DNA of 64,000 nucleotides from Streptococcus suis. Its GTDB lineage: Bacteria > Bacillota > Bacilli > Lactobacillales > Streptococcaceae. The translations under genes were made by a program, and so were the position numbers. Under the pieces are notes generated by a model. That model did not search any database, was not told where the DNA came from, and saw only the letters and a program-made list of their open reading frames with translations. The stretch is from contig NZ_JAMWEM010000005.1 of the NCBI RefSeq assembly GCF_024509525.1, positions 1-64,000 of the forward strand, read 5' to 3'. This document shows, one piece after another, positions 26,040 through 36,615 of the stretch (the stretch's first letter is position 1; each line of letters starts with the position of its first letter).

Positions 26040-28490
26040 ATGCAGGATAAAAACTTAGTAACGGTTAATTTGACCAATGAAATGAAGACCTCATTCATCG
26101 ATTATGCAATGAGTGTTATCGTTTCGCGTGCTCTGCCAGACGTGCGTGATGGTCTCAAGCCAGTGCATCGCCGTATTCTCTACGGAATGAATGAACTGGG
26201 TATTACGCCAGATAAGCCCCATAAAAAATCGGCCCGTATCACAGGGGATGTTATGGGTAAATACCACCCACACGGTGACAGTGCCATTTATGAAGCTATG
26301 GTCCGTATGGCACAATGGTGGTCTTATCGTCATATGCTGGTCGATGGGCATGGTAACTTCGGCTCTATGGACGGTGACGGAGCAGCGGCCCAGCGTTATA
26401 CTGAAGCTCGTATGAGCAAGATTGCCTTGGAAATGTTGCGAGATATCAACAAAAACACGGTCAATTTTGTGGACAACTATGATTCTAGTGAACGTGAGCC
26501 AGAGGTCTTGCCAGCTCGTTTCCCTAACCTGCTTGTCAATGGGACGACAGGGATTGCGGTTGGTATGGCGACTAATATTCCACCACATAATTTGGGTGAG
26601 ACCATTGATGCGGTTAATCTCTTGATTGACAATCCAGATGCAACGACTCGTGATATCATGGAAGTGATGCCTGGTCCAGACTTCCCAACAGGTGCTCTTG
26701 TCATGGGGAAATCAGGTATTTACCGTGCCTATGAAACTGGTAAGGGATCGATTGTCCTCCGTTCTCGTACAGAGATTGAAGAGTATGGAAATGGGCGGGA
26801 GCGGATTGTTGTAACCGAGTTTCCATACATGGTCAATAAATCCAAAGTTCAAGAGCATATCGTTAAACTGGTTCAAGAGAAGCGGATTGACGGGATTACG
26901 GCTGTTCGTGACGAATCCAACCGTGAGGGTGTGCGGTTTGTCATTGAAGTCCGTCGTGACGCCTCTGCTAATGTTATCTTGAATAACCTCTTCAAGCAGA
27001 CCCAGCTCCAAACCAACTTCAGTTTCAATATGCTGGCCATTCAAAATGGTGTGCCGAAGATTCTCTCTGTTCGTCAGATTTTAGAATCCTATATTGAACA
27101 CCAGAAGGAAGTGGTCACTCGCAGAACGCAGTTTGACAAGGAAAAGGCGGAAGCCCGTGCTCATATCTTGGAAGGCTTGCTGATTGCCCTTGATCACATT
27201 GACGAAGTCATTCGCATTATCCGTAATTCTGAAACAGATGCTATTGCCCAAGCAGAATTGATGGAGAAATTCAAGCTGTCTGAACGCCAGAGTCAAGCAA
27301 TCTTGGATATGCGTCTACGTCGTTTGACAGGCTTGGAACGCGACAAGATTCAGTCTGAGTATGATGATTTGGTAGCCTTGATTGCAGATTTGGCAGACAT
27401 TTTGGCAAAGCCAGAGCGTGTTGTGCAGATTATCAAGGAAGAATTGGAAGAAGTCAAGCGGAAGTATGATAATCCGCGTCGAACAGAGCTTATGGTAGGC
27501 GAAGTCTTGTCGCTGGAAGATGAGGATCTGATTGAAGAAGCAGACGTGCTGATTACTCTGTCCAACCAAGGTTATATCAAACGCTTGGCTCAGGATGAAT
27601 TCCAGGCTCAGAAGCGTGGTGGACGCGGTGTTCAGGGAACAGGCGTCAAGGACGACGACTTTGTGCGTGAACTGGTTTCGACCAGCACCCATGACCGCCT
27701 GCTCTTCTTCACCAATAAAGGTCGCGTTTATCGTCTGAAAGGCTATGAAATTCCTGAATATGGCCGTACAGCCAAGGGATTGCCAGTTGTCAACCTGCTC
27801 AAGTTGGAAGAAAATGAGTCTATCCAAACCATTATCAACGTGACCAAGGACCAAGAAGAAGGTCACTATCTCTTCTTTGCCACCCGTCAGGGTGTGGTCA
27901 AGCGGACTAGCGTTGCTGACTTTGGCAACATCCGCCAGAACGGTCTTAAGGCCCTCAACCTCAAAGATGATGATGAACTCATTAACGTTTTCTTGACAGA
28001 CGGTCAAGCAGATGTTATCATGGGGACTAAGTTTGGTTACTCTGTTCGCTTCTCGGAAACTGCCGTCCGCAGTATGAGTCGGATTGCGACAGGGGTGCGT
28101 GGTATTACGCTTCGTGAGGGAGATCAACTGGTCGGTGCGACGATTGTATCAGATGACCAGGAAGTTTTGGTCTTGACGGAAAATGGCTTCGGTAAACGAA
28201 CACCAGCAAGCGAATACCCAACCAAGGGGCGTGGCGGTAAAGGTATTAAGACCCTGAAAGTAGCTGAGAAAAACGGTCACTTGGCAGGTTTGACGACCAT
28301 TGCTGGCGATGAAGACATTATGGTTATCACAGATACGGGTGTCATCATTCGGACCAGCGTTGCCAACATTTCCCAAACAGGTCGCTCAACCATGGGGGTT
28401 AAAGTCATGCGCTTGGACAATGATGCTAAAATCATGACCTTTGCCTTGGTAGATGCGGCAGAAGACAAAGAAGAGGAAGTAGAAGAATAG
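26040..28490 (+). CDS. gyrA: DNA gyrase subunit A
   Basis: An 816-aa GyrA, the breakage-reunion subunit of gyrase, which adds negative supercoils. The catalytic Tyr lies in [11 protein letters not shown] (Tyr118). The quinolone-determining region [12 protein letters not shown] carries Ser81 and Glu85, the susceptible form. The GyrA-box [10 protein letters not shown] in the C-terminal beta-pinwheel marks it as gyrase rather than topoisomerase IV ParC. The acidic tail ends DKEEEVEE. srtA starts one base after the stop, so the two are co-transcribed. Confidence 0.97.
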   Translation: MQDKNLVTVNLTNEMKTSFIDYAMSVIVSRALPDVRDGLKPVHRRILYGMNELGITPDKPHKKSARITGDVMGKYHPHGDSAIYEAMVRMAQWWSYRHMLVDGHGNFGSMDGDGAAAQRYTEARMSKIALEMLRDINKNTVNFVDNYDSSEREPEVLPARFPNLLVNGTTGIAVGMATNIPPHNLGETIDAVNLLIDNPDATTRDIMEVMPGPDFPTGALVMGKSGIYRAYETGKGSIVLRSRTEIEEYGNGRERIVVTEFPYMVNKSKVQEHIVKLVQEKRIDGITAVRDESNREGVRFVIEVRRDASANVILNNLFKQTQLQTNFSFNMLAIQNGVPKILSVRQILESYIEHQKEVVTRRTQFDKEKAEARAHILEGLLIALDHIDEVIRIIRNSETDAIAQAELMEKFKLSERQSQAILDMRLRRLTGLERDKIQSEYDDLVALIADLADILAKPERVVQIIKEELEEVKRKYDNPRRTELMVGEVLSLEDEDLIEEADVLITLSNQGYIKRLAQDEFQAQKRGGRGVQGTGVKDDDFVRELVSTSTHDRLLFFTNKGRVYRLKGYEIPEYGRTAKGLPVVNLLKLEENESIQTIINVTKDQEEGHYLFFATRQGVVKRTSVADFGNIRQNGLKALNLKDDDELINVFLTDGQADVIMGTKFGYSVRFSETAVRSMSRIATGVRGITLREGDQLVGATIVSDDQEVLVLTENGFGKRTPASEYPTKGRGGKGIKTLKVAEKNGHLAGLTTIAGDEDIMVITDTGVIIRTSVANISQTGRSTMGVKVMRLDNDAKIMTFALVDAAEDKEEEVEE

Positions 28491-28491
28491 T

Positions 28492-29247
28492 ATGAAACGT
28501 ATGCGATCAGACGAGAGAAGACGTAAAAAGAAGAACGGTTCTATTGGACGAAGCATTTTGTTTGTAGTACTTGTCATTGTCGCACTAGCTTTAATTTTCC
28601 ATAATTCCATTCGGAATATGGTGATTGCGTGGAATTCAAATAGATATCAGATTACGAATGTTTCCAAGGAAGAAATAGAAAAAAATCAGAATGCCAAGAC
28701 TACGTTTGATTTTGAGCAAGTAGAGTCAATTTCGACCGAAGCAGTTTTGAAAGCGCAATGGGAAGGACAACAGCTTCCAGTTATTGGTGGAATTGCAATG
28801 CCTGACCTGAACTTGAATTTACCTATTTTTAAAGGACTATCAAATACAGCACTTATGTATGGAGCTGGTACGATGAAGGAAAGTCAGATTATGGGAGAAG
28901 GGAACTATGCCTTAGCCAGCCACCACGTATTTGGAATTTCTGGGGCTAGCGATACGCTATTCTCGCGCTTAGCAGAATCCAAGGAAGGTATGAAAATTTA
29001 TTTAACAGATAAAGAAAAGATTTATACCTATACAGTTACTAGTGTTGAATCAGTTACGCCTGATAGTGTCTATGTGATTGATGACGTTGAAGGTCAGAAT
29101 GAAATTACCTTGGTAACTTGTGAGGATGCCGCAGCCACTATGCGTACGATTGTCAAAGGAAAATTTGAAGGTAGTGTAGCCTATGATCAGGCTCCGAAAG
29201 AAGCACAAGAAGCATTTAAAAAGACCTATAATCAGATTCAATTATAA
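28492..29247 (+). CDS. srtA: Class A sortase
   Basis: A 251-aa transpeptidase that anchors LPXTG surface proteins to peptidoglycan. It has an N-terminal signal anchor (about 20-40) after a very basic start ([13 protein letters not shown]). The triad is complete: His144 in LASHH, Cys210 in TLVTC, Arg218 in TMRTI. Location right behind gyrA is the usual streptococcal housekeeping srtA position. A hairpin terminator follows. Confidence 0.95.
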   Translation: MKRMRSDERRRKKKNGSIGRSILFVVLVIVALALIFHNSIRNMVIAWNSNRYQITNVSKEEIEKNQNAKTTFDFEQVESISTEAVLKAQWEGQQLPVIGGIAMPDLNLNLPIFKGLSNTALMYGAGTMKESQIMGEGNYALASHHVFGISGASDTLFSRLAESKEGMKIYLTDKEKIYTYTVTSVESVTPDSVYVIDDVEGQNEITLVTCEDAAATMRTIVKGKFEGSVAYDQAPKEAQEAFKKTYNQIQL

Positions 29248-29274
29248 AAAGAGAGCCTAGCTCTCTTTTTTTTT
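29247..29274 (+). terminator. Terminator of gyrA-srtA
   Basis: AAAGAGAGC / GCTCTCTTT with a CTA loop, followed by about ten T that run directly into the radC com-box-like site. Confidence 0.88.
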
Positions 29275-29281
29275 ACGAACA
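29274..29281 (+). promoter_or_regulatory. Com-box-like (ComX/SigX) site upstream of radC
   Basis: TACGAACA differs at one base from the streptococcal com-box TACGAATA and has a T-tract in front, as real com-boxes do. radC is a late competence gene in several streptococci. Confidence 0.5.
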
Positions 29282-29300
29282 AATAGGTAGGAGGGTAGAA

Positions 29301-29978
29301 ATGTATACTGTAAATTTTAATGAACAATCATTGCAACCACGAGAGCGTTTAGTAGAAGTCGGCCCTGAGGGACTTAGTAATCAGGAATTATTGGCTATTT
29401 TTATCCGGACCGGAACCAAAAAACAGCCTGTTTCAATTTTATCACATCATTTGCTCAACAAACTAGATAATCTAGCCAATCTAAAAGAATTTTCTATTGA
29501 AGAGTTGCAAAAAATGACTGGCATAGGTCGTGTTAAAGCAATTGAAATCAAAGCTATGATTGAGCTTGGCAAGCGAATTAATCAGTCAGAACTTCTTCTA
29601 AAGGAAAGAATTTTAGGAAGTGAAAAATTAGGTAGGCAAATGATGCAGGAGTTAGGAGATAAAAAACAGGAACACTTGGTAGCTATTTATCTTAATACTC
29701 AGAATCAAGTTATCAGTCAACGTACCATTTTTATAGGGAGTGTTAATCGTAGTATTGCGGAGCCAAGGGAAATTTTGCATTACGCAGTCAAGTGTATGGC
29801 AACATCGGTCATCATTGTGCATAATCACCCTTCGGGAAGTACGGAACCTAGTAAAAATGACCTACTTTTTACTGAGGCACTAAAAAAGTCCTGCGATACG
29901 CTAGGACTTGTGCTACTAGATCATTTGATTGTCAGTCGACAGGGGTACTTTAGCTTTCGAGAAGAAGGTGAACTATAG
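29301..29978 (+). CDS. radC: RadC-family (JAB/MPN domain) protein
   Basis: A 225-aa protein with an N-terminal helix-hairpin-helix part ([14 protein letters not shown], about 73-86) and a C-terminal JAMM metal-site motif [15 protein letters not shown] (about 172-186). Despite its name it has no proven repair role; in streptococci it belongs to the competence regulon. AGGAGGG precedes the ATG. It converges on rex with only one base between the two stop codons. Confidence 0.93.
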   Translation: MYTVNFNEQSLQPRERLVEVGPEGLSNQELLAIFIRTGTKKQPVSILSHHLLNKLDNLANLKEFSIEELQKMTGIGRVKAIEIKAMIELGKRINQSELLLKERILGSEKLGRQMMQELGDKKQEHLVAIYLNTQNQVISQRTIFIGSVNRSIAEPREILHYAVKCMATSVIIVHNHPSGSTEPSKNDLLFTEALKKSCDTLGLVLLDHLIVSRQGYFSFREEGEL

Positions 29979-29979
29979 A

Positions 29980-30621
29980 TTAGTTGTTCTTGCGCATAAA
30001 ATAGAGTAGTGTTTGGAGTTCGCTTGTCAGGTCAACATATTGTACAACTACATCTTTAGGAACAGATAAATTTACAGGAGAGAAGCTAAGGATTCCTTTG
30101 ACACCAGCTTCTACAAGAAGATTAGCTACTTCTTGAGCTTTGGAACTTGGAACAGTTAAAATAGCTGTTTGCGCATTCGCAACGGTTATTTTTTCTTTTA
30201 TATCTGAAATTGCATAAATCGGAATCTGTTCATCGAAAGTACCAACAGCGGGACTGTCATCAGCTTCAAAAGCCATGACTATTTTCATTTTATTACGTTC
30301 GTGAAAGCGATAGTGGAGGAGTGCGCGTCCCATATTTCCGACTCCAACGAGCATAACGTTTGTAATTGAGTTGTCATTTAAAATTTCGGCAAAGAAATTC
30401 ATCAGTTGTTTCACATCATATCCAAAACCACGGCGACCTAACTCTCCGAAATAAGAAAAATCTCTGCGGACGGTAGCGGCATCAACTCCGATAGCCTCAG
30501 CAATTTCCTTGGAACTGACCTTTTCAATATTACCAGCGTGGAATTTTTTGAAAATACGGTAATAGATTGAAAGTCGTTTAGCAGTAGCACGAGGGATTTC
30601 GGTATTTTTAGTAGTTTTCAC
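29980..30621 (-). CDS. rex: Redox-sensing transcriptional repressor Rex
   Basis: A 213-aa repressor that leaves its operators when NADH/NAD+ rises. The N-terminal winged helix ([20 protein letters not shown], about 47-66) binds DNA, and the Rossmann part ([16 protein letters not shown], about 88-103) binds NADH. The C-terminal swap helix is present. AGGAGGA precedes the ATG. A Rex-like operator lies about 45 nt upstream, suggesting autoregulation. Confidence 0.95.
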   Translation of the reverse strand: MKTTKNTEIPRATAKRLSIYYRIFKKFHAGNIEKVSSKEIAEAIGVDAATVRRDFSYFGELGRRGFGYDVKQLMNFFAEILNDNSITNVMLVGVGNMGRALLHYRFHERNKMKIVMAFEADDSPAVGTFDEQIPIYAISDIKEKITVANAQTAILTVPSSKAQEVANLLVEAGVKGILSFSPVNLSVPKDVVVQYVDLTSELQTLLYFMRKNN

Positions 30622-30665
30622 AATCTTCCTCCTTTGTTGTATTCTAGATATATTCTAGTAAAAGT

Positions 30666-30682
30666 TTGTGAAAAAATCAACA
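30666..30682. promoter_or_regulatory. Rex operator-like sequence upstream of rex
   Basis: TTGTGAAAAAATCAACA is close to TTGTGAAATATTTCACAA: the left half is perfect and the right half has changes. Confidence 0.5.
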
Positions 30683-30696
30683 GATTAGCATAAAAA

Positions 30697-30788
30697 ATAA
30701 GAAGAACAGGTACTTACACTACTTTCAGAAAGTTAGATTTCTCTGTCTAACTTTCTGAGTGCAGTGCCCAGTGTCCTATTCTTCTTAT
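30697..30788. repeat. 92-bp near-palindrome, possible MITE
   Basis: Outer arms ATAAGAAGAACAGG and CCTATTCTTCTTAT match at 13 of 14 bases. Middle arms ACACT/AGTGT (30716-30720, 30770-30774) and inner arms CAGAAAGTTAGA/TCTAACTTTCTG (30726-30737, 30746-30757) are perfect. TA lies at both ends, as after insertion by IS630/mariner-type elements. There is no T-run, so it is not a simple terminator. It fills most of the gap between rex and the next gene; the remaining bases hold only a short broken frame. Confidence 0.65.
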
Positions 30789-30969
30789 GGTTGTACTGAA
30801 AAAGAATGTTTGTAATTCATTACTTACAACAGTATCAGTTTTTCTAGAAGCTAATTCTTCCTTGGAATATGTAGCCAAAGTGATAGAATCCGATTATTTA
30901 AAATAATTTGATAAGTATGTGAGTGATGTGGTTGATAGGATTCCTTTTTATATGATTGTATGCTATTAA
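30787..30969 (+). pseudogene. Short interrupted frame, unassigned
   Basis: ATG at 30787 opens 39 codons (MVVLKKNVCNSLLTTVSVFL, then a further 19 residues to YLK) to TAA at 30904, and the same frame goes on with FDKYVSDVVDRIPFYMIVCY to TAA at 30967. No ribosome-binding site is seen, and the ATG is inside the arm of the near-palindrome. It may be a gene relic or chance. Confidence 0.25.
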
Positions 30970-31313
30970 TTAGCTTCTTTTGTGAAAATATTTCGGTCTA
31001 CTAAACTTTCCATTAGGAAGTAGAATTTTTCTTGAATGACTGTGTTAGCCTCTGGTTTGAAAAGATCCACTAGTTTTAGACCAGATTTATCTGTAATATT
31101 GATTTTAAAACCGGTTAATTCTGGATTGATGATGATTTTTAAAAGAAATCCTTGATTTGAGTTAGGGACTTCTTCTAACATTCGCGTCAATTGATAGTTC
31201 CCTGCTTTTGTTTGCTCAAAGGTATTGTCACGTAGGGTATACTTTTTAACTCCAGTTTGGATGGTGTAGCGGTAGGCACAGTTTTTCAGTGCTACAGTTT
31301 GTTCAAATGCCAT
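30966..31313 (-). CDS. DUF1831 family protein
   Basis: A 115-aa protein of DUF1831 (PF08866), a small lactic-acid-bacterial family of unknown function. MAFEQTVALKNCAYRYTI and GFLLKIIINPELTGFKINI are typical blocks. It overlaps the cysteine desulfurase gene by 11 nt and is always seen next to it in this group, so a link to Fe-S or sulfur transfer is a fair guess only. No catalytic motif is visible. Confidence 0.8.
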   Translation of the reverse strand: MAFEQTVALKNCAYRYTIQTGVKKYTLRDNTFEQTKAGNYQLTRMLEEVPNSNQGFLLKIIINPELTGFKINITDKSGLKLVDLFKPEANTVIQEKFYFLMESLVDRNIFTKEAN

Positions 31314-32433
31314 GAGTAGGGGCCTCCAATAATCTTTTTAAGGTATCAGCAAGAGTTACTAGGTCTTGCTGGGGTGTAGTATCTGATAGGCTAATTCTGA
31401 TAGACTCTCGCAGTCGAGGAGAATCTTTTCCATACATAGCCTCTAGGACATGACTGGTCTGGACAACACCTGCTGTACAGGCTGATCCACTTGAAACGGC
31501 AATGCCTGAGAGATCCAGTCTCATTAGGAGTTGTTCATTGAGTTGGCCAGGAAATCCTATATTGATAATATGGGGAAGTTGCTGATTTGTCTGATTGAGG
31601 TAATAGGTTAGCCCATCGATCCTAGATAGAAAGTTATTTTTTAATTCCATGATAGTTTGGTAGGATTGAGTTTGTTGATTTTCTTGCTCTTTTAAAGCAA
31701 CAGCCATAGCTGCAATGCTTGCTAAATTTTCAGTGCCAGCTCTATGGTGGTTTTCTTGTTTGCCTCCATGAATAAGAGAATCAAATTTCGCTATGCGACT
31801 GTAGAGAAATCCAATCCCCTTTGGTCCATGGAATTTATGGGCCGAAGCAGAGAGGAAATCAATTCCTAATAGTTCTGGTGTAATAGCAAGTTTCCCCATT
31901 ACTTGTACAGCATCAACGTGAAAAAGAGCCTGATGATTTTGCAGTATCTTGCCAGTTTCATAAATAGGTAAGAGGGCACCTGTTTCATTATTGGCATACA
32001 TCATACTAACTAAAATGGTATCTGGTCTGAGTGCGTCTTGGACTTGTTGTGCGGTAATTACCTGGTTTTGAGGTTGTAAATAGGTAACTTCAAATCCAAA
32101 ACGTTGTTCGAGGTACCCCATAGTATCTAGGACAGAATGGTGCTCAATAGCAGTTGTAATCAGGTGTTTCCCCTTGTCTTGATTAGCTAGGGCATAGCCT
32201 TGGAGGGCTAAGTTGTTGGCTTCAGAGCCTCCTGATGTAAAGATGAGCTGGTCTGGTTGAATTTGTAAATGGCTAGCAATATCCTGTCTAGCTTGTCTAA
32301 GGATTTGATTAGCTTTTCTACCTACTCCGTGAATACTTGAAGGATTTCCAAAAGTATCTTTTGAAACAGTCATAAGAGTCTCAAGAGCAGTAGGAGAAAG
32401 TGCGGTAGTAGCAGCGTTGTCTAAGTAGATCAA
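31303..32433 (-). CDS. Cysteine desulfurase (NifS/IscS class)
   Basis: A 376-aa PLP enzyme that removes sulfur from cysteine for Fe-S clusters or tRNA thiolation. It begins IYLDNAATTALSP, has the PLP Lys in SASAHKFHGPKG (about 197-208) and the sulfur-carrying Cys in SSGSACTAG (about 315-323). The TTG start at 32433 has AGGAGG 8 nt upstream; the longer frame to 32526 lies inside prs and has no similarity. It is the second gene of prs - desulfurase - DUF1831. Confidence 0.92.
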   Translation of the reverse strand: MIYLDNAATTALSPTALETLMTVSKDTFGNPSSIHGVGRKANQILRQARQDIASHLQIQPDQLIFTSGGSEANNLALQGYALANQDKGKHLITTAIEHHSVLDTMGYLEQRFGFEVTYLQPQNQVITAQQVQDALRPDTILVSMMYANNETGALLPIYETGKILQNHQALFHVDAVQVMGKLAITPELLGIDFLSASAHKFHGPKGIGFLYSRIAKFDSLIHGGKQENHHRAGTENLASIAAMAVALKEQENQQTQSYQTIMELKNNFLSRIDGLTYYLNQTNQQLPHIINIGFPGQLNEQLLMRLDLSGIAVSSGSACTAGVVQTSHVLEAMYGKDSPRLRESIRISLSDTTPQQDLVTLADTLKRLLEAPTHGI

Positions 32434-32449
32434 AGACGACCTCCTAGTT

Positions 32450-33424
32450 TTATTTGTTTGGATTAGTAAAGTCGAAGAGGGGGCTGACTGGACGGCGTTC
32501 TTGGATGCGGATAATAGCATCAGCAATCAGTTCACTAGCAGTGATGAAGGCAACATTTTTTGGATATTGACCACGGAATGCAACGGAGTCGGTCACGAGT
32601 ACCTCTTTTATAGGAGCAGCATCAAGAAGTCGAGTGGCATCTTCTGCAAAAAGTCCATGGCTGGCAACAGCATAAATTTCAGTTGCTCCACCTTCTTGGA
32701 CGATGCGAGCAGCTTCTGCAAATGTCTTACCGGTGTTGAGGATATCGTCGATTAGGATTGCAGTCTTACCTGCTACATCTCCGATGATATATCCTTCTGA
32801 GCGGTTAGAATCGTCTTCTTGTGCATAATCGATGATAGCAATAGGAGAATTGAGGTACTCTGCTAGACTTCGAGCGCGTTTGATGCCTGAGTTTTTAGGG
32901 CTGACAATAACAACATTTTCACCACAGAGTCCTTTATCCATATAATGCGATGCAAATAATGGCACAGTGAAGAGATTGTCTACTGGAATATCAAAGAAGC
33001 CTTGTACCTGTACGGCGTGAAGATCCAAAGTCAGGACACGGTCAACACCAACTTTTACAAGCATATTAGCTACTAACTTAGCAGTGATTGGTTCACGTGG
33101 AGCAGCAGTGCGATCTTGACGAGCATAGCCAAAGTAAGGCATTACAACTGTTACAGAATTGGCCGATGCTCGTTTGCAAGCATCTATCATGATAAGTAGT
33201 TCCCATAGGTGATTATTGACAGGGTAACTGGTTGATTGGATAATATAAACGTCTACTCCACGCACACTTTCTTCAATGTTAACCTGAATTTCGCCGTCTG
33301 AAAATTGACGGGAGGACATTTTTCCTAGAGGGATACCAGCGGCTTGAGAAATTTTTTCAGCAATCTCAGGATTGGCATTGAGAGAGAAGAGTTTGATTTG
33401 TTTATCACCGTATGGTTGTACCAT
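32450..33424 (-). CDS. prs: Ribose-phosphate pyrophosphokinase
   Basis: A 324-aa class I PRPP synthase making PRPP from ribose-5-phosphate and ATP for nucleotide, His and Trp synthesis. The signature [14 protein letters not shown] (about 131-144), the flexible-loop region [11 protein letters not shown] (about 96-106) and the PRPP loop [12 protein letters not shown] (about 221-232) are intact. AAAGGAGC precedes the ATG. It heads the operon with the desulfurase gene. Confidence 0.96.
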   Translation of the reverse strand: MVQPYGDKQIKLFSLNANPEIAEKISQAAGIPLGKMSSRQFSDGEIQVNIEESVRGVDVYIIQSTSYPVNNHLWELLIMIDACKRASANSVTVVMPYFGYARQDRTAAPREPITAKLVANMLVKVGVDRVLTLDLHAVQVQGFFDIPVDNLFTVPLFASHYMDKGLCGENVVIVSPKNSGIKRARSLAEYLNSPIAIIDYAQEDDSNRSEGYIIGDVAGKTAILIDDILNTGKTFAEAARIVQEGGATEIYAVASHGLFAEDATRLLDAAPIKEVLVTDSVAFRGQYPKNVAFITASELIADAIIRIQERRPVSPLFDFTNPNK

Positions 33425-33568
33425 GTTTATGCTCCTTTTTTTTCGATATTCCTATTTTACCAAATTTTGAGAAATTTTTCAGTAATGAAAAAGAAAAAAC
33501 TCTCAGAAACATTAAAAAGTATGTTGCTAAGAATTTTTTTGTCATTTATGTTAGTATTCTGGACTACT

Positions 33569-34147
33569 TTATTTGCTTGCTTTTAAACTACTAGCTGTAC
33601 GTGCGACTTTGCTACTGGCGTATTTGAATTGGATAGAGCGTTTTTTGAGGTAATAGTCAAAAGCAATCTTTCCCTCTTCCGAATCTTGTACTTCGACTTC
33701 TAGTTCGTAATCAGTTACGCCATTATAGGTATTTTCATCGAGAGCCATGAGTCCGACCGAGGTTTGTTTTTCATAGCGTTTGGTAGCCAGCTGCCCCCAG
33801 ACAGTAAGCTGGTCAAGGGGAATATTTTGTTTGGAAATAATATCGAAAATTTGTCCAGCTGGAAGCTGAAAATCAGCCAACAAGTGTTCTGATTCTAGAA
33901 GTGTGAGGCTTTGATTGTATTCTTGATTGCCAACTTTTTGAGGGATTTTCAAGGTTAACTCCGCCATATCTTTTAGGGTGCGAATTCGAAGAGAGAATCG
34001 ATTATTTTTCATAGCGAGTTCGGGAGTATCAATGTAGTAATTCGTCTGTTGAATTGGCTCTACATCGTCAAATTCAGGCAAGAGGCGTTTGTATTCCGGT
34101 TTGGTTAAAAGAGTCTTGTACTCGATTTCTAAATGTACTTTTTTCAT
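33569..34147 (-). CDS. CYTH-domain protein (triphosphatase-like)
   Basis: A 192-aa protein with the N-terminal CYTH motif HLEIEYKTLL (ExExK, about residues 5-14) and further strands rich in Arg/Glu/Lys. Family members hydrolyse inorganic triphosphate or thiamine triphosphate in a metal-lined tunnel. The ATG at 34147 matches the family N-terminus; the longer frame runs through the divergent promoter and is rejected. It is divergent from the alarmone synthetase gene, an arrangement seen in many Firmicutes, which suggests a link to nucleotide signalling. Confidence 0.88.
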   Translation of the reverse strand: MKKVHLEIEYKTLLTKPEYKRLLPEFDDVEPIQQTNYYIDTPELAMKNNRFSLRIRTLKDMAELTLKIPQKVGNQEYNQSLTLLESEHLLADFQLPAGQIFDIISKQNIPLDQLTVWGQLATKRYEKQTSVGLMALDENTYNGVTDYELEVEVQDSEEGKIAFDYYLKKRSIQFKYASSKVARTASSLKASK

Positions 34148-34166
34148 AGATGAAAAGCCTTTCATG

Positions 34167-34192
34167 TGATATAATAATCCTTGTGCTATTCT
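34167..34192. promoter_or_regulatory. Divergent promoters for the CYTH gene and relQ
   Basis: Plus strand: extended -10 TGATATAAT (34167-34175) for relQ. Minus strand: TAGAAT (34192-34187) for the CYTH gene. The two start points would lie within a few bases of each other, so they may compete. Confidence 0.55.
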
Positions 34193-34229
34193 AATAAAAA
34201 AATGGCAATTTGACAAGAAGGGAGTCGGG

Positions 34230-34901
34230 ATGGATTTTAACTGGGAAGAATTTTTAGATCCGTACATTCAGACAGTCGGTGAGTTGAAGATTAAACTCCG
34301 TGGTGTGCGTAAGCAGTATCGTAAGGCTAACCGACATTCTCCGATTGAGTTTGTGACAGGGCGGGTCAAGCCTATTGAGTCAATTAAGGAGAAAATGGCT
34401 TTAAGGCATATTGAGTTAGAGAACTTAGCCCAGGATATGCAGGACATAGCCGGCATCCGAATTATGGTACAATTTGTGGACGACGTAGAAGAAGTACTTG
34501 CGATTCTTCGAAAGCGTAAGGATATGCAGATTGTTCATGAACGTGATTATATCACGAATATGAAGGCATCAGGTTATCGTTCCTATCATGTAGTTATTGA
34601 ATATCCTGTTGATACGATTAAAGGGAATGAGACAGTTTTGGCTGAGATTCAGATTCGAACCCTCTCAATGAATTTTTGGGCGACAATTGAACATTCATTA
34701 AACTACAAATATAAAGGGAATTTTCCTGAAGAAATCAAGCAACGTTTGGAAATTACTTCTAAAATTGCTTACCAATTAGATGAGGAGATGCGAAAAATCC
34801 GCGATGATATTCAAGAGGCGCAGGCGTTGTTTGATCCTGCTCACCGAAAGTTAAATGATGGCGTGGGGAATAGCGATGACACAGATGAAGAATACAGATA
34901 G
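34230..34901 (+). CDS. relQ: Small alarmone synthetase RelQ
   Basis: A 223-aa (p)ppGpp synthetase with only the RelA/SpoT synthetase domain: [28 protein letters not shown] and [11 protein letters not shown] are the nucleotide-binding and catalytic blocks. No hydrolase or TGS/ACT domains are present, which distinguishes it from Rel. GGGAG precedes the ATG. It overlaps the NAD kinase gene by 26 nt. Confidence 0.93.
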   Translation: MDFNWEEFLDPYIQTVGELKIKLRGVRKQYRKANRHSPIEFVTGRVKPIESIKEKMALRHIELENLAQDMQDIAGIRIMVQFVDDVEEVLAILRKRKDMQIVHERDYITNMKASGYRSYHVVIEYPVDTIKGNETVLAEIQIRTLSMNFWATIEHSLNYKYKGNFPEEIKQRLEITSKIAYQLDEEMRKIRDDIQEAQALFDPAHRKLNDGVGNSDDTDEEYR

Positions 34902-35703
34902 AAAAAAAATAGCTCTGCTATCAAGCAAAAACCCAAGAAGCCGTGAGGTCTCTCAAGAATTATGGACGAAACTCAAAGATGCCAATTTCATCCTGACTCC
35001 TAAAAATCCCGATATTGTCATTTCGATTGGGGGGGACGGGATGCTACTTTCAGCTTTTCATAAATATGAAAAGTTGATAGATAAGGTGCGTTTTGTTGGT
35101 GTTCATACGGGGCATTTGGGTTTCTATACGGACTACCGTGACTTTGAGGTGGATAAGCTGATTGATAATCTCAAGTTGGATACAGGAGCGCGTGTTTCCT
35201 ATCCAATCTTGAATGTCAAGGTACGATTGATGGACGGTCGTGTGGTGACTATGCGAGCTCTCAATGAAGCTACGGTCAAGCGTTTATCCAAGACCATGGT
35301 AGCAGATGTTTATATTAACGGTGTAGCTTTCGAGCGTTTTCGCGGAGATGGGATCTCTGTTTCGACGCCAACTGGCTCTACGGCTTATAACAAATCTCTT
35401 GGAGGAGCAGTTCTGCACCCGACTATTGAAGCCTTACAGATTGCTGAGGTAGCCAGTCTCAATAATCGCGTCTATCGGACCTTAGGCTCATCGATTGTTG
35501 TCCCCAAAAAGGATAAGATAATCTTGGAGCCTAAACACGATGATCGTTATTCAATTTCGATTGATAATCGAACTTTTGTTTATGACAACATCGCTCTGAT
35601 TGAATACCAGATGGACAATAGTAAAATTCATTTTGTTGCTACACCAAGCCACACTAGTTTTTGGAATCGTGTTAAAGATGCCTTTATTGGAGAGGTAGAG
35701 TAA
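34876..35703 (+). CDS. ppnK: NAD kinase
   Basis: A 275-aa kinase making NADP from NAD and ATP or polyphosphate. The GGDGML motif ([14 protein letters not shown]) and the [10 protein letters not shown] block are intact. Start at 34876 is chosen because GGGGAA lies 6 nt upstream; ATG at 34885 is a possible alternative. It sits inside the end of relQ and touches the pseudouridine synthase gene (TAATG), so the operon is tightly coupled. Confidence 0.94.
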   Translation: MTQMKNTDRKKIALLSSKNPRSREVSQELWTKLKDANFILTPKNPDIVISIGGDGMLLSAFHKYEKLIDKVRFVGVHTGHLGFYTDYRDFEVDKLIDNLKLDTGARVSYPILNVKVRLMDGRVVTMRALNEATVKRLSKTMVADVYINGVAFERFRGDGISVSTPTGSTAYNKSLGGAVLHPTIEALQIAEVASLNNRVYRTLGSSIVVPKKDKIILEPKHDDRYSISIDNRTFVYDNIALIEYQMDNSKIHFVATPSHTSFWNRVKDAFIGEVE

Positions 35704-36596
35704 TGCGGTTTGAATTTATTGCCGATCAGCATGTTAAGGTTAAGGTGTTTTTGAAGAAACATGGTGTTTCTAAAAGCTTATTAGCCAAGATTAAGTACAC
35801 TGGTGGTCTGATTTTGGTCAATGGTCGGGAAGAACGAGCTACTTACTTGCTGGATATTGGAGACAGAGTTACAATAGACATACCTGCTGAAGAGGATGTG
35901 ACAGGGCAACTGAAGCCGATTGATTTTCCTTTGGATATTCTCTATGAAGACGAAAATTTTCTAGCTATAAACAAGCCAGTTGGCTATGCCTCAATTCCCA
36001 GTTCCATTCATTCATCGACCATAGCCAACTTTGTCAAAGGCTACTTGGTTAAGCAAAATTATGAAAATAAGCAGGTCCATATTGTGACCCGCTTGGACAG
36101 AGATACCTCAGGTATTATGCTCTTTGCCAAACATGGCTATGCCCATGCCCGATTGGATAAGCAGTTGCAGGCCAAAACCATTCTCAAGCGGTATTTTGCC
36201 TTGGTGCAGGGGAATGGTCAGCTGGAGGAGGTAGGTGATATTATCGCTCCAATTGGTCGGCCGACAGATAGCATTATTACCCGTTGTGTGACCAAGGACG
36301 GTAAGTATGCTCATACCTCTTATCGTGTCGTTCAGTCTTGGGGCGACGTGCATCTAGTGGACATTCAGCTCCATACAGGCCGGACGCACCAGATTCGTGT
36401 ACATTTTTCCCATATTGGATTCCCTCTATTGGGCGATGATCTTTACGGAGGTAGTTTGGATTTGGGGATTGAGCGTCAGGCGCTGCATTGTCATAATCTG
36501 GTATTTGACAATCCTTTTACAGCTGAAAGGATCGATTTGGAAGCTAGATTACCAAATGATTTTCAGGCTGTTATAAATATGTTAAACAATAATTAA
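35703..36596 (+). CDS. RluA/RluD-family pseudouridine synthase
   Basis: A 297-aa enzyme isomerising uridines in RNA. The catalytic Asp lies in TRLDRDTSGIMLFAK (about 129-143); GRTHQIRVHFSHIGFPLLGD is the second family block. The N-terminal region is S4-like (LLAKIKYTGGLILVNG). Which rRNA or tRNA positions it modifies is not clear. Its ATG overlaps the NAD kinase stop. Confidence 0.92.
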   Translation: MRFEFIADQHVKVKVFLKKHGVSKSLLAKIKYTGGLILVNGREERATYLLDIGDRVTIDIPAEEDVTGQLKPIDFPLDILYEDENFLAINKPVGYASIPSSIHSSTIANFVKGYLVKQNYENKQVHIVTRLDRDTSGIMLFAKHGYAHARLDKQLQAKTILKRYFALVQGNGQLEEVGDIIAPIGRPTDSIITRCVTKDGKYAHTSYRVVQSWGDVHLVDIQLHTGRTHQIRVHFSHIGFPLLGDDLYGGSLDLGIERQALHCHNLVFDNPFTAERIDLEARLPNDFQAVINMLNNN

Positions 36597-36615
36597 AAAT
36601 TTAAGGAGACTTAAG

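Noticed and set aside
27315..28127. 270-codon frame antisense to gyrA
   Set aside because: Shadow of the gyrA codon pattern; no start signal or family.
36600..36615. TTTAAG-N4-CTTAAG resembling a CiaR site before pta
   Set aside because: Spacing is 4 instead of 5, it overlaps the ribosome-binding site and no -10 follows.
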